This document shows positions 22,954-33,808 of a DNA stretch of 64,000 bases, piece by piece. Position 1 is the stretch's first letter; every line of letters starts with the position of its first letter. Origin of the DNA: Fragilariopsis cylindrus CCMP1102 (Eukaryota; Bacillariophyta; Bacillariophyceae; Bacillariales; Bacillariaceae); assembly GCA_900095095.1 (NCBI GenBank), contig FMBT01000298.1:248001-312000 (forward strand). Direction: 5' to 3'. A program made the translations under genes and the position numbers. The notes under the pieces were generated by a model. It worked only from the letters and a program-made list of their open reading frames with translations, ran no database searches and was not told the origin of the DNA.

Positions 22954-24324
22954 ATATATTTGGCTGATTTAAAATGGACTTACTTGAAATAAATAGAACA
23001 TATCATCAAAATAACAATGTTCAGTGAGAGGAGGGGGGAAAGACAAAAAAAATAAAATGAAGAATAAGAGGAGGGTCCCCAGCTGGCAGATAGATGTGAA
23101 GTATTTCCCTACTGATATGTAGATTAATTCTTCCCCAATTAACACCTGACACTTGACAGCAAACTTTGAAAAGGAATGGATGGATTGAAAATAATTGATC
23201 TCAGCAACAATGTAGGAAATTGCTAACAGTGTAATAATAGTTGTCACTAATGAAACACTACTATTAGAAGAGAAGCTCAAAGTGTCCTCAAACTCATCCT
23301 GTAAGTGAAGCACAAATGTATCAAAGAAGCACTAACATAATCATACTAGCAGCAGAAACATACATAGATAGCAAGCAATGTCACCACACAAATTGGAACT
23401 CGTTGATTACCATAGATCTATACTAGTTCAACAGCACTCTCCACTAGAAGACAACTAGGTGTGATATGCTAGGCTAGCTAGAAGACACATCGTTGGTACA
23501 TCTAAGGACCACATAGCGCGTTAGTATGCAGGGACCATAATAATGCTTTTATTATCAGTACTTCAAGTAAGTAGTTAGTGTGACAGGTGATTTTTTTAAA
23601 TTGTCTTGACATATAATCAATTATTGTGCAAAGGTAATGTTGCGCATATGTTGGACATTTGATTTGACTACTATTCCGTGGTAAAGATTTCAAGGTGGAC
23701 ATCTTTTGTGCTTTTTGGTATAAGTGAATTTTTTAGATTGTCTTGATGTGTACGTACGTGACATTAAGAATAGTGCTCACAAAGAAGAATGAACATACAA
23801 GCCATGACTACAGTACTACAGTATCAATAATTATGCGAAGGTAGTATTGCGTGAATATATTATACGGTACAAATAGCAGTTGTCGCCGGAATAATGGATT
23901 AATAAAAATGCTGAAGTGCTGATAGTTGATACTGAATTTATTTGGACAATTACGAATGACATTGTGGTATCAGTTTACACTTCTCTCTTTTTTAGAGAAA
24001 TTATAATTCGCACTACTGTAATTTACATATATAGGGTACTTATGACTTTCTGTAAAAAGAATTTTACCATAAGTAAAAACAATTTCAATAATTGAAGTTG
24101 TAAACGCTAGTAATACTGTAGTCACTTCGAAAGAAACAAGTCCACCTTCTGGAACTTCCTCCTATCAATTTTTGGGAATCCGCTCACGCACGCAGCTTGT
24201 GTCAATTTTTCTTGTCGTTTACTGTTATACTTTTACGCGTAATATAGTTCTAAATTGTTATTGACTCAAGTTTAAACTCTCAATACATCCACGGTTAGAA
24301 TTAACGACGATAGACTAACATAAT

Positions 24325-24356
24325 CAATAATAATAATAATAATTATTATTATTATA
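24325..24356. repeat. (AAT)n(ATT)n inverted repeat abutting a start codon
   Basis: AAT units followed at once by ATT units form a self-complementary tract that ends directly before the ATG at 24357. If transcribed it would make an A-U hairpin in the 5' UTR. Confidence 0.8.
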
Positions 24357-25595
24357 ATGATGAATGACCAAACAGAGCTGACGATGTATAACGATAGTAA
24401 TAGACTGATAATAAAATCACTACCATCAGCATCAGCATCAGATAAAGCGTTCGAGAAACCAAAAATTATGATAATGAATAATGAAACCAAAATACAGAAC
24501 TACTCTAAGATATCTAGATGCAAAAACAACAACACCACCAGCAATAAAAACAACGCTAATGATGACAATATTGATAGTGTTGTTAACGATATTAATAATG
24601 CATGTGCTATTTCAAATTTAGTTGATCGAGTATGTGAAGAATCGGTTGGTTCTTGTTCTGATGTTAGTGCTCTCACGGATGTTTTCAGTATCAAGAACGG
24701 TGGTGATAATCATGAATTTGTTACATCAATATCGTCACAATCATTATCATCGTTGCCATATTCTACATCAAAAAAGAATTGTATCAAGAACAGTACTACT
24801 AGTAGTACTTTCAAATCGGTTGTTTGTGCTCCTGAACCACCCATGATTGGTGGTAACAATAATCATCTTGATCATCTTGTTAATCTGAAACTAACAGATA
24901 TACAATCAGAAACAACACCAACAACTATTAGTAATGATCGTGATGAAAATAATTCACTACTATGTAACAAGAACAACAAAAAGAAACGATCAGTTAGTTT
25001 CTGTGAGGTACAAGTTCGTAATTATGATCGTGTACTAACAGTAAATCCATCTGTTACTTCTGGTCCTGCTGTTGGATTAGGTTGGAATTATGATGAAGAT
25101 GAAGATCAACATTATACTATACAAAATTTTGAAGATTCAAGAGAATTAACAAGACGTTGTTCAATGAAGGAATTACAACTACCACGATCATATCGTGAGG
25201 AACTTGTTCGATCTTTGGGTTATACACAACGCGAAATTGCAAGTTCAACACGTCAAATTATTCGTGTAAAGAATCAAAGAAAACAAACAATTCAAAACTT
25301 ACATGCATCATCAATGGAAGAGTTTATAGAAAAAGCAACACGGAAAGTGAAACGTGTTTTTTCACTACCACGTGTTGCTGCTTGTAGTAGCAGTAGCAGT
25401 AGCAGTAGCAGTAGTAGTAGTGTTCATAACAAAAACAAAGAAAACAACAAACGCAGTAACAAGAAGACTAAGCAACATTCTTCAAGTCTTAATAATCATC
25501 GTGATTCACTTTCGGGCTCATTCTTATCAGCAATAAAGAAAACATCTTCTCTCGATCAGTCTCATCGTCCATCAGTTATTGTTGCTTTAGAGTAG
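24357..25595 (+). CDS. Diatom-type protein of unknown function with a conserved VSF...NPSVTSGP...GW core
   Basis: A single exon of 412 residues. The first 200 residues and the tail are Asn/Ser-rich and probably disordered, with a run of twelve Ser encoded by a CAG/TAG-type repeat near 25385-25420. The conserved-looking core at about residues 210-320 reads KKRSVSFCEVQVRNYDRVL, NPSVTSGPAVGLGWNYDE, then LPRSYREELVRSLGYTQREI and a basic helix. I recall this core (a VxFxxVxxRxY strand followed by NPSxxSGPxxxLGW) from many unnamed proteins in diatom genomes, where it is always of unknown function; that is memory, not a search. There is no signal peptide or membrane segment, and the basic helix suggests an intracellular, possibly nuclear, protein. 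Confidence 0.75.
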   Translation: MMNDQTELTMYNDSNRLIIKSLPSASASDKAFEKPKIMIMNNETKIQNYSKISRCKNNNTTSNKNNANDDNIDSVVNDINNACAISNLVDRVCEESVGSCSDVSALTDVFSIKNGGDNHEFVTSISSQSLSSLPYSTSKKNCIKNSTTSSTFKSVVCAPEPPMIGGNNNHLDHLVNLKLTDIQSETTPTTISNDRDENNSLLCNKNNKKKRSVSFCEVQVRNYDRVLTVNPSVTSGPAVGLGWNYDEDEDQHYTIQNFEDSRELTRRCSMKELQLPRSYREELVRSLGYTQREIASSTRQIIRVKNQRKQTIQNLHASSMEEFIEKATRKVKRVFSLPRVAACSSSSSSSSSSSSVHNKNKENNKRSNKKTKQHSSSLNNHRDSLSGSFLSAIKKTSSLDQSHRPSVIVALE

Positions 25596-27867
25596 CGCAA
25601 GAAAGAGAGACAGAGAGAAGATGTTGAAATTATCAATACACAAGCAATCAAGGCATTATCATCACCATTATCATCACCATCATCATCATCTGTTGTTACC
25701 ATCTTTTTACCCTACCATACATATCATTTCCATATCACGTCACTACGCCACAAGAAAGCAACAGGCATTGCAACAATTTTGAACATTCCCGGCTCAAACA
25801 ACAACATCACACATTTTGATATATATTTTTAACACCAATTTTTATTCACATTCAATTCAATTAAACTTAGTTTTACCTCGTTACAATCAATACGACATTC
25901 ATACAAAACATAATATATATAAACGCATCATAAACAATTTTAAAAAGATCTCATTTTATAAAATAATGTTCCTTCTATTGTCATTTAAAAATATATATAT
26001 GTCAAATATTCAAATATTACATTGTAGAATAGTTGTTAGTAGAATAGAGTATTTATTTGTACATAATATGGTAGCTTGATGTTCTCATGAATAGTGGATC
26101 TTCTGAACTCTTTTTTTTCATGGTAATGGATCCAGGTTACATTATGTATGTATGATTTTGTAACACCTCTGCCTGGACACAAGAAACCAAATTGTGCAGG
26201 TCCTGTCTATTTATTTATGTTGACCAACATATTAGAAATTAAATGAACATGCCATGCTTTTCCATAGTCATATCTGCTCTGAACTTTGTGTTATTACTGC
26301 TAGGCAACAACAAGTCTTGATATGCAAATAATGAGGATGTAGTCCTTCTACTCTTCACATTGTCACTGTCAGTGGCAGTGGCAACTTCAGCTGAGACATG
26401 ATGTCCCTTCTACTTAGAAGTTCAGAGATGGCATACACATACTTAATCAAGATAAAAATGAGCATATTAGTAGGACTAGCTACTGGTGCTTTCTACAATA
26501 CGATCTTTCCTACCAGCCAGATATGCTGTTGGTGGTAAACAAACCAACCAAAAAGAAGAAAAAGAATAATAAAGCAGAAAAATGTCAAGCAAATAGGCAA
26601 ATCAACAAGATCTGCACCTACAGCATCATGGCACATCAGCATTCATTTCAAAGTGGATAAAAAGTATCCATCCAAAACAGAACTTCAAGAAACATTCTGA
26701 ATGATGGAAGAAAATGCAAAGACAGTAGCATGTATTGAGAAAGTGAAAGTGAATGTGATGGATTTGGATATGAAGTCTTCTTGTGCAAAGACAATGAATG
26801 GCAACAGTACGATGCTGGTAAGCAAACTGAAGCAAATAAAGATGCAACAATTACAGCAGGAACAGCAACATTTCTGATAGTATAACCAACGGCAGCATCC
26901 ATCCCATTTATACCAACTTTTCCGAATCCAGGTAGATTCACTGGACCAACAAAGGAATAGGAATTGACAAGATCCTGCATGAATGAACAACTAGCTGATA
27001 GCAAAATACAAGTATTTGATTAGATACTGATGGCTTGTTGTTGCCACATTGATACCATAACTACTTCTACAAATAATGCTGCTAATAGTAGTGCTATATA
27101 TGGTGTGATGCTAGGTACTACTATATTCTGTCCAAATGGCTGAGATACAATATTTTATGCGCTTAGCTAGCACATAGCTAATGACACATGTCATGTGTTT
27201 TCCACGGGGCACTCTTCTGTAACACTTACTATCTTGCCTATGACGTTGCTATTAATTTGGCGCGCTATAAGTGGAATTCGGAATTCTTTTTGTTCTTCGT
27301 TGAAGATGTGACACCGCCCATTGGAAAATGCAAAATAAAAATGAGAAGAGTGTCAGCAGAATTTATTTTTATTGGCTCACAGATAAGTAAAAATCTGTGT
27401 TAGAAACTCCTCGTCATCGCGTGGTGCCAATTGGAACTGTTTTCTTATTCTTTTCTCTCTTTTTTTATTTTTGATGCAGAATTTCATTTTACTGTGTGCT
27501 CTTCGTACTAACTAACTACTGTACTACTAGAAGCATTAGTGCATTATTATTACTGCACGCACGGACGTCGTGTCAGTAAAAATTAGCGTGCTGAATGGAT
27601 CAAAAAATAACACATCATACCCAGTAAAGCCTGTATCCTTTACAACTTGTACTTTCTCATACACGGTATTGACATCATTGTTCTTACTATAAAAGTAGTG
27701 AATTCTGCAAAAGCTTGTGTCATTCCCTCCAAACATAATAATAATAGAAGAAGGAATATCGCACTATCGCTATTTTTTCTTCTCAATTACAAAAAAGGAT
27801 TTATTATTAAAACGATTTACATTATTTGAAGACAAAAAGAAAACAAAGAAAAAAAAGAAAAGAAAAT
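25596..27867. other. Large intergenic region, no supported gene
   Basis: About 2.3 kb of AT-rich DNA before the adenylate kinase gene. A minus-strand open frame at 26648-27004 has a glycine-rich protein-like stretch (FVGPVNLPGFGKVGINGMDA) but then becomes Ser/Leu-rich, with no recognised domain or splice context. A TTTGGCGCGC word lies at 27256-27265. The rest shows nothing I can support. Confidence 0.4.
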
Positions 27868-28892
27868 ATGTTCGCCGCAAAAACTTCTATAAGGAATTAT
27901 GTATGTCGTCGTCGTACCATTCATCCACGGGATGTTATGTCGTCATCATCAGCATCATCAGTCGCAGCAAAAGCCGTATCAACATCAGGACAATACAACT
28001 CCCGATACATATCCAAAAAGATGTCATCGTCACCGATGATGATGGAAGCAAGTGCAGAAGAAGAAAGTCACTTTGCATTAATTCTTGGAAAACCAGGTGG
28101 TGGGAAAGGAACAATTTCAGGAAAAATTCTAAAGGTACGTTTTTTACTTACTCGAGTGGTGCACGATAAACGACAAGGAAGAAAATAAACCAGTAATATG
28201 TGTTATAATTGCTTATTATTTATACAGGCAGTGCATTCCATTTCCTAACTTTTTTGTCATCTTTTTCCTTTTTTTTTCGTGCAAAATAATAATAATAAAT
28301 AAAACAGGATTTTCCACAATTCCATCATGTTTCATCTGGAGATCTATTACGAAATCATGTTCGTAAGGAAACAACTCTTGGAATAAAGGCGGCACAGTAT
28401 ATGAAGGAGGGGAAACTTGTACCAGATGATTTAATGGTCGGTCTTGTTATGGACGAATCAACACAGTACTTAGAAAAGGGTGAATCACTTTTATTGGATG
28501 GTTTTCCAAGAACGGTCGTACAAGCGAAGGCATTATCAGATAGTGTTCATATTGATATGGTTGTTAATTTGGATATACCAAATGAAACAATTGTGGAACG
28601 ATTAACTGATAGATGGATTCATGAACCATCTGGTCGGATATATTCCTACGCGTACAAACCACCCAAAGTAGAAGGGTTGGATGATGAAACGGGTGAACCG
28701 TTAGTACAACGTCATGATGATAAACCGGAAACTGTCCGTGCTCGTCTTGAACAATACGATGAATCTACATCGCCTTTAGTACAATATTATGAAAATAATG
28801 GTGTACTGAAATCCTTTCACGGTACTCAAAGTGATGTGATTTATCCTAAGGTTAAAAGTTGGTTGGAAAAATGTTTCGATCATCATCAATAA
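27868..28892 (+). CDS. AK3: Mitochondrial AK3-type adenylate kinase (GTP:AMP phosphotransferase-like)
   Basis: Catalyses NTP + AMP to NDP + ADP. Exons 27868-28134 and 28308-28892 give 283 residues. The P-loop is GKPGGGKGT at 74-82. AMP-site and core motifs follow: HHVSSGDLLRNHV, DGFPRTVVQA and the LID entry RLTDRWIHEPSGRIYS. The LID has no zinc cysteines, and LDDETGEPLVQRHDDKPETV is closest to AK3, which prefers GTP. The roughly 60-residue N-terminus is basic and Ser-rich (MFAAKTSIRNYVCRRRTIHP), typical of a mitochondrial presequence, which agrees with AK3 location. The chosen ATG directly precedes that presequence. Assignment to AK3 rather than AK4 or a plastid AK is inference. Confidence 0.9.
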
Positions 28893-29610
28893 AAATTCTG
28901 TCATATTATACTATACTATATGATATCACTACTGACTGTTTATATGAAAACACAATGTTTACATATATAAGTTAGTAACGGACGGAGGACGGCTAGATGA
29001 CAATTTCATGCATGTCTGGCTCTAATAATGATAAATGAAATTGCAGAGTACGCGTACATGAGACGGAAAACAACTATACTCAAAGAATAATAATGTTAAC
29101 AATAATGTATAAATATATATAAAATCCTATATAATAAAAATGTTGAAGTCAATCTTACTATGTACCTCTTGATGATTTATCTTAAGTCCTTGGAATAACT
29201 CCAAAGATTTAGATCAGCATTCTTCTATTTACTGTATTTCATTGTTATCTATAATAGTTATCTTGTTCATATTAGGAATTTCATGTTATAATTATTTTAT
29301 TCATTTTTACTTCGAAGTAAGTCTGTATAACCAACCAGTTGAAACTGTTAAAGACTATCCCTCCATTCCTTCACTTTGTATCTATATATGTTCTACCATT
29401 TGGTATGAGGTACAGCACTTTATTAATGACACTGTGAAAAGCAGGGCAAGCATCCCCACTATAATGCGAGAACTCGCTCATTGGGATATTACTAAGAATT
29501 CACTTCAATATCATCATACGAGCTACGAGCTATTGAATAAAGGTCGACGTCTATTCACGATCTTATTTTACTTAAACATAAAAAGCAGTATTACACAGGA
29601 GAGGAAAATC
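28893..29610. other. Intergenic region between convergent genes
   Basis: About 720 bases of AT-rich sequence. It includes TTACTTCGAAGTAA near 29307-29320, a palindromic variant of a word that recurs in this window. An open frame of 125 codons here has no resemblance to a known family and is likely chance. Confidence 0.35.
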
Positions 29611-31133
29611 TTAAAATGAAGCATTTGATCGATGAACGTCTACAGGCATCCGCTGTCGAATTGAATCTATCAAAGTTGGGTCAATTTCAACTGTGACAAT
29701 ACTTGGAGGAGGTTCTATTTCCGATTTATTCTCATCCATATCATCTTTCGGATATCCCCCAGCATCTGCAACTACGCGACCCCAAGGATCTACAGCCTTC
29801 AGATCAATAGTAAAATAAAAGCGGACACAAAAAGATGGAATAAGTTGTTGCCGTTCTCATTGTTGTTGCTGCAATAATAAAGCGAGAATTTCTGAAAGTT
29901 TCTTCTGACGATTTCAATTCATTTCATTTCACCCACGATTGTATTATACTTACCAAAGAATGGCCAAAGCTTTCTCTCTTTTCATTGTGTTTTCCAAATT
30001 GAGCTGCAGCGAGTACGTAGCACTGGTTCTCTATGGCGCGTGCTACAGGTATTAAGCATGTTCGAACGATAATCGAATCATACAATATAGAACAAAAACA
30101 AAAAGCATGGGTGTACTTTATATTAGAAACATCCGTATGTGGTACAACACAAGTTGACTCTATGAGCTAAATATACAAACGCACACAATAAATTGTTATA
30201 AGCACTGGTTCACTAACCTCGTAGTAATGTATGCCAGTGTGCAGCTCCAGTTGGGACTGTAAATGCAGACGGTACAAGAAGAATTTGAGCACCCATTTTT
30301 ACTAATTCTATATACATTTCCGGAAATCTTAAATCGTAGCAGGTTGTAACACCTAACCTCCCTATGGGTGAATCACACATTACAAGCTCAGTCCCTGGTG
30401 CAGTTGTTTTACTTTCTTGCAATTGAACTTTACCAGGAATTGATACATCAAATAGATGAATTTTTCGGTATTGACATCGTAATACTCCATCTGAATCTAT
30501 AATGACATGAGTGTTATATACTCGTTGTTCTTTATCACTTGCATCGTCAGAGTTAGGGGGTTCAGCCAAAACATGCATTCCACCACCAGATAACCAAAGA
30601 CCACTCTCTTTGCTAATTGTTCGTAGTCCTTCCATTATTGAGCGTACCACTAAAGGTGGCTGCGATCTACTATCGGAGTTGTAGTCTTCGTCTGTTACAT
30701 GTATCGTAGCCTTTAAAATACGCGTCAAAGCTTCATCATTCTCCATTTTCGTTCCCGTTTTCATTTTCGCCGTCGTCAAATGAATCGGATCATCCGCTTC
30801 TTCAAGTGTTTGTATGGATGATTCACCAATGAATCCAAAACATTCCGGTAGGAACAACATCGAAGCACCTTTTGATTTAGCTAGTCTTGCACAAATAGCT
30901 ACATCAATAAGATTCTGGACCTTGTTCGATGTTGATTTGAGCTGAGCGATAGCGGCGATCGGTTTTACTATGATTTTATCGCCATCTATTGGTAACGACG
31001 ATGACGACGACGACGACATGTTATTGAAATGATACGGACACGAGAATGATACAGTAGAGATTTTCAACGAACAGAAATATCGATTTCGGAATATTGACGA
31101 GATGGTAGTAGCAGCAGATGATAATATAATCAT
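29611..31133 (-). CDS. NIT1: NIT1-like deaminated-glutathione amidase (nitrilase superfamily)
   Basis: Carbon-nitrogen hydrolase; NIT1 hydrolyses deaminated glutathione as metabolite repair. Exons complement(30218..31133), complement(29954..30042) and complement(29611..29796) give 396 residues. The Glu-Lys-Cys triad is visible: Glu97 in LFLPECFGF, Lys224 in [10 protein letters not shown], Cys265 in [33 protein letters not shown] and [14 protein letters not shown] bridge exons 1-3 as in NIT1. The first 45 residues are Ser/basic-rich and resemble a mitochondrial or plastid presequence. An insertion of about 60 residues after the catalytic Glu ([18 protein letters not shown] and beyond) is not usual for NIT1. 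NIT2-type omega-amidase is the main alternative; the YRKIHLFDV and C-terminal blocks favour NIT1. Confidence 0.88.
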
Positions 31134-31300
31134 ATGGTTTCCTGGGGGATCGTCGCAAGCTTACCGATGCTTTATTGTTACTCGCTTCTACTATCTTTTC
31201 TTTTGTCGCTCCTAGTTAATCGTTCCATGGCAAATAAATGATTTTAGTGTCTGTCTTTTACGATCGTTTTTCTACTGTAATTCAGTATCGGCATTGAATA

Positions 31301-31349
31301 TGCGGCGCGCCAATTTAGAAGGCCTAACTTAGTACTACTTTTACCGTAG
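31301..31349. repeat. 49-bp direct repeat, copy A
   Basis: Matches 33556-33604 at 44 of 49 positions with no gap and in the same orientation. It begins TGCGGCGCGCC, contains GGCCTAACTTAGTAC and ends GTAG. It lies about 170 bases upstream of the NIT1-like start codon. Confidence 0.9.
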
Positions 31350-31359
31350 ACGGGTCAGC

Positions 31360-31541
31360 CTACATCGCTGCGATCGGAGGAGGTGTACTAGGAGTAACCG
31401 CTTCTTCTAGATAATCTTGATTAGGTAGGTCAAATAAATTACAGGGATTAGGTTCTTCTATATCTATAATCTGACTTAAGGAACAAGATGATCCGCAGTG
31501 GCTATAGTCGCTTGGAGCGCTATTAGATATTGTCAAAGTGA
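31360..31541 (-). CDS. Possible orphan 3' exon of an unknown protein
   Basis: On the minus strand a strong acceptor (pyrimidine-rich TTTCTGTTTATCTTTTAG) at 31542 is followed by 60 open codons ending in TAG at 31360-31362. The peptide is protein-like (SDYSHCGSSCSLSQIIDIEE, then FDLPNQDYLEEAV). No upstream exon in a fitting phase was found: the oxygenase gene that precedes it ends in its own stop at 31713. It may be part of an alternative transcript, a remnant, or chance. Confidence 0.2.
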
Positions 31542-31712
31542 CTAAAAGATAAACAGAAATAGGATACGTTTACATTGAACGGGACTTCCAAAAAGCAAGC
31601 AACATTAGAATGTTTGTTGTTGGTAAATCGATGTTGATTCAATTATAGTAGTATAGTTATCAATTGTTCATGGCGCACTATAATCCAAGCAAAATTGCGT
31701 CAATTATGAGCT

Positions 31713-33467
31713 TCAGTCCAGGACAGATTCTGCTCGACGATTCAGCATTTCAACCAATTCCACCGTTTGGTTGTACACCACAAACCCTCCCGGCATATCA
31801 CCGGATGCCTTCCTCCCCGTACTGTCCTGATTAGATCTCTTGTCGTTGGAACATTTCGAATCCTGTTTCTCTTCCCCTTCCTCCTGCTGACACCGATCCA
31901 CACCACAAGAAACTCCGATGTCGTACTTCTTTGTGTAGTTCTCCAGTAATTCACCGTACGAAAAGTTTTCGATGTAGAGAAAGAGGACGAGAATGACCCG
32001 TACTCCCTTCTCCACGGGATATCCTGCATGCCGTAGCGGTCCTGCAAAAACCACCGCGTGTCCCCTCTCCGCATCGACTACAGACCCATTTTGATCTTCC
32101 CCAAGGGCTTCAAACCACGTGCCTCCGCCTTCAAAATCACCCTGGGAGTGAGAATTCAGCGCCACCGTAAAACTCACTGCGCTGGTATCGCTGTGTTCGG
32201 GCAGAGAAAACGATCCATCGGTGTCGGCGTCGTACCGGACAATAAACGCATCGTGCACCTGCACGCGACTGTGATTACCGTCTAGGGTGGAAGAACCATC
32301 GGCTAATTGTGGATACGCACAATGGATAAGCGGATACAACCGTTGGCGGAGCAATTCTCGCAACCACGGTCGCAGTGCAGGAATATCCTCCACCGCTACA
32401 TCCGTCGTTTTGACACTTGAATGACGGACGGTACCCCAGGCTCCCTCACGGTGTTCTTGATGAAATTCTTCGACTTTTTGTAGCACGTTGGCGCATTCGA
32501 TAGCCGTCAGTATAGGGCGACGGGAGCGAAAGACGAGATTACGTTGTTGTGTGGCGGGATGAAAGAGTGCGAGTGCGGGCGTGCCGTCTCGTACCGGAAA
32601 CCCTTTTAAGTCGTCGCGTCGGATGACTTCGACGACGGTGCCATCACCACCCACAATTTTTTGTGCCAGGGCAGCATCTTCTGTCAAGGGTCGATCCCAA
32701 CACGCTCGTTTCTGAAACTGTCGTTCCAAGGAAGCACATCCAGGAACGGCGCCGTATCCCTCCGTCCACAACTCGTAAGCAACGGTATGATCATCGTTGT
32801 GGATTTTTACCCATCCGGCTAAATGAAACACATCCGAGACCTCTTCGGCAGGAATGGAGTTCGCAGCTGTGCCGCGAAGTTGGGTCAAGAGGGACTGCAA
32901 CCACCGCATGGCTTTTTCTTTTTGATTGTCCTTGAAATACAGTTTGGCCAGCGCCAGCGTGACTTGTATGTCGAGAGGACCGTCGGGAAGTTCGTCATCT
33001 CCGCCTTCTTCTGCCTCCTCATTAAATTCTTCCTTGCCTATATTAAGACACAATCGCAGTGCATCCACGGCTTCTTGACGTCGCCGCAATCCTTCCAGTG
33101 CGCCCGCGTAACACAAGACGATGCGTCTCCTCTCGTTGACATCTTCTGTCAACACCGACGAGTTATGATGCAGCTCCATCCCGTGTTGGGCGTGCCATAC
33201 CTGCAACAGCATCTTGCAGACCGCGATTTCTTCATTATATTTTTTTCGTTGTCGCAGGGATTCGATCGCCGCCGGACTTAATCCTGCGCGAACGTACGCC
33301 AGTGCTTCATGTGCCTCAAGGAGGTCGTCTCCATCGAGACAGTCGGTGGCCAGTACTAGAGCTGGCTTCACAGAATTCGAGCAGGAAGCAGCCTGCTGCT
33401 CGTCGCAAGGGATATGGTGCTGTGGGGTATGCTGCGAATGAGAGGGAGCGGTGGTGGATTGCATCAT
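31713..33467 (-). CDS. TPR-containing prolyl-4-hydroxylase-like 2OG-Fe(II) oxygenase
   Basis: A single exon of 584 residues starting at the ATG at 33465-33467. The N-terminal half (about 50-260) is helical and TPR-like (DDLLEAHEALAYVRAGLSPA, ALEGLRRRQEAVDALRLCL, LALAKLYFKDNQKEKAMRWL). The C-terminal half is a 2-oxoglutarate/Fe(II) dioxygenase: His425-x-Asp427 in LPEHSDTSAVSFTVALN, distal His480 in GPLRHAGYPV and Arg490 in GVRVILVLFLYIE, which would bind 2-oxoglutarate. A glycine-rich FEGGGTWFEAL precedes it, as in prolyl 4-hydroxylases. No signal peptide is seen. The gene is clearly more GC-rich (about half G+C by eye) than its neighbours and lacks introns. A large-scale composition difference or transfer is possible. 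The substrate is unknown. Confidence 0.85.
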   Translation of the reverse strand: MMQSTTAPSHSQHTPQHHIPCDEQQAASCSNSVKPALVLATDCLDGDDLLEAHEALAYVRAGLSPAAIESLRQRKKYNEEIAVCKMLLQVWHAQHGMELHHNSSVLTEDVNERRRIVLCYAGALEGLRRRQEAVDALRLCLNIGKEEFNEEAEEGGDDELPDGPLDIQVTLALAKLYFKDNQKEKAMRWLQSLLTQLRGTAANSIPAEEVSDVFHLAGWVKIHNDDHTVAYELWTEGYGAVPGCASLERQFQKRACWDRPLTEDAALAQKIVGGDGTVVEVIRRDDLKGFPVRDGTPALALFHPATQQRNLVFRSRRPILTAIECANVLQKVEEFHQEHREGAWGTVRHSSVKTTDVAVEDIPALRPWLRELLRQRLYPLIHCAYPQLADGSSTLDGNHSRVQVHDAFIVRYDADTDGSFSLPEHSDTSAVSFTVALNSHSQGDFEGGGTWFEALGEDQNGSVVDAERGHAVVFAGPLRHAGYPVEKGVRVILVLFLYIENFSYGELLENYTKKYDIGVSCGVDRCQQEEGEEKQDSKCSNDKRSNQDSTGRKASGDMPGGFVVYNQTVELVEMLNRRAESVLD

Positions 33468-33808
33468 TGTGGTGCTGTGTGTGAGCGATGACAACACTTA
33501 GCATGCAAGCAACAATAAATTATTTAAGTTTTTGAGTTTTTGTCGATTTTTCCTTTGCGGCGCGCCACTTTAGAAGGCCTAACTTAGTACTAGCTTTCAC
33601 GTAGGGTAATTTTTTTGTCATAAAATTTTTACATTCGACAAATGACAAAACATTTCACCACACGCTTTTTTTTTATAGTGCAATTGTTAGGTTGTGTCGT
33701 TTGGCTTGTATTGTTACATTTAAACTTCTTCAGATATACGACTATACCCTGCAAGGAGCCTCAACTGTTCAATTCTTCTCTCTATCTTGCAATTTAATAC
33801 ATTGTACT
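33468..33808. promoter_or_regulatory. Shared upstream region of divergent oxygenase and PTPMT1-like genes
   Basis: 341 bases between start codons. It contains copy B of the 49-bp repeat at 33556-33604, about 90 bases from the oxygenase ATG. No other element is recognised. Confidence 0.5.
33556..33604. repeat. 49-bp direct repeat, copy B
   Basis: Same orientation as 31301-31349, 44 of 49 positions identical without gaps. It includes the palindrome GGCGCGCC and the word CCTAACTTAG. Confidence 0.9.

Larger units (their letters stand above)
22586..24356. other. Large intergenic region with small repeats
   Basis: About 1.8 kb between the divergent SSU72 and 24357 genes. It contains a CAACAG run at 22920-22952, an imperfect duplication (23587-23650 against 23723-23752 plus 23821-23858), a TACTTCAAGTA copy at 23569-23579 and an (AAT)n(ATT)n inverted repeat at 24325-24356. 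A 114-codon minus-strand open frame at 22969-23313 has two hydrophobic segments but no family resemblance that I can defend. Confidence 0.4.

Noticed and set aside
22969-23313. 114-codon minus-strand open frame with two hydrophobic stretches
   Set aside because: It resembles no family I can defend, has no neighbouring exon and sits in AT-rich DNA that often gives hydrophobic frames by chance. RNA-seq could revive it.
26648-27004. Minus-strand open frame with a glycine-rich stretch
   Set aside because: The protein-like part is short and turns into a Ser/Leu-rich run. No domain or splice partner found.
29242-29619. 125-codon plus-strand open frame
   Set aside because: No motif, Ile/Tyr-rich composition typical of AT-rich noncoding DNA, and it overlaps the 3' end of the NIT1-like gene on the other strand.
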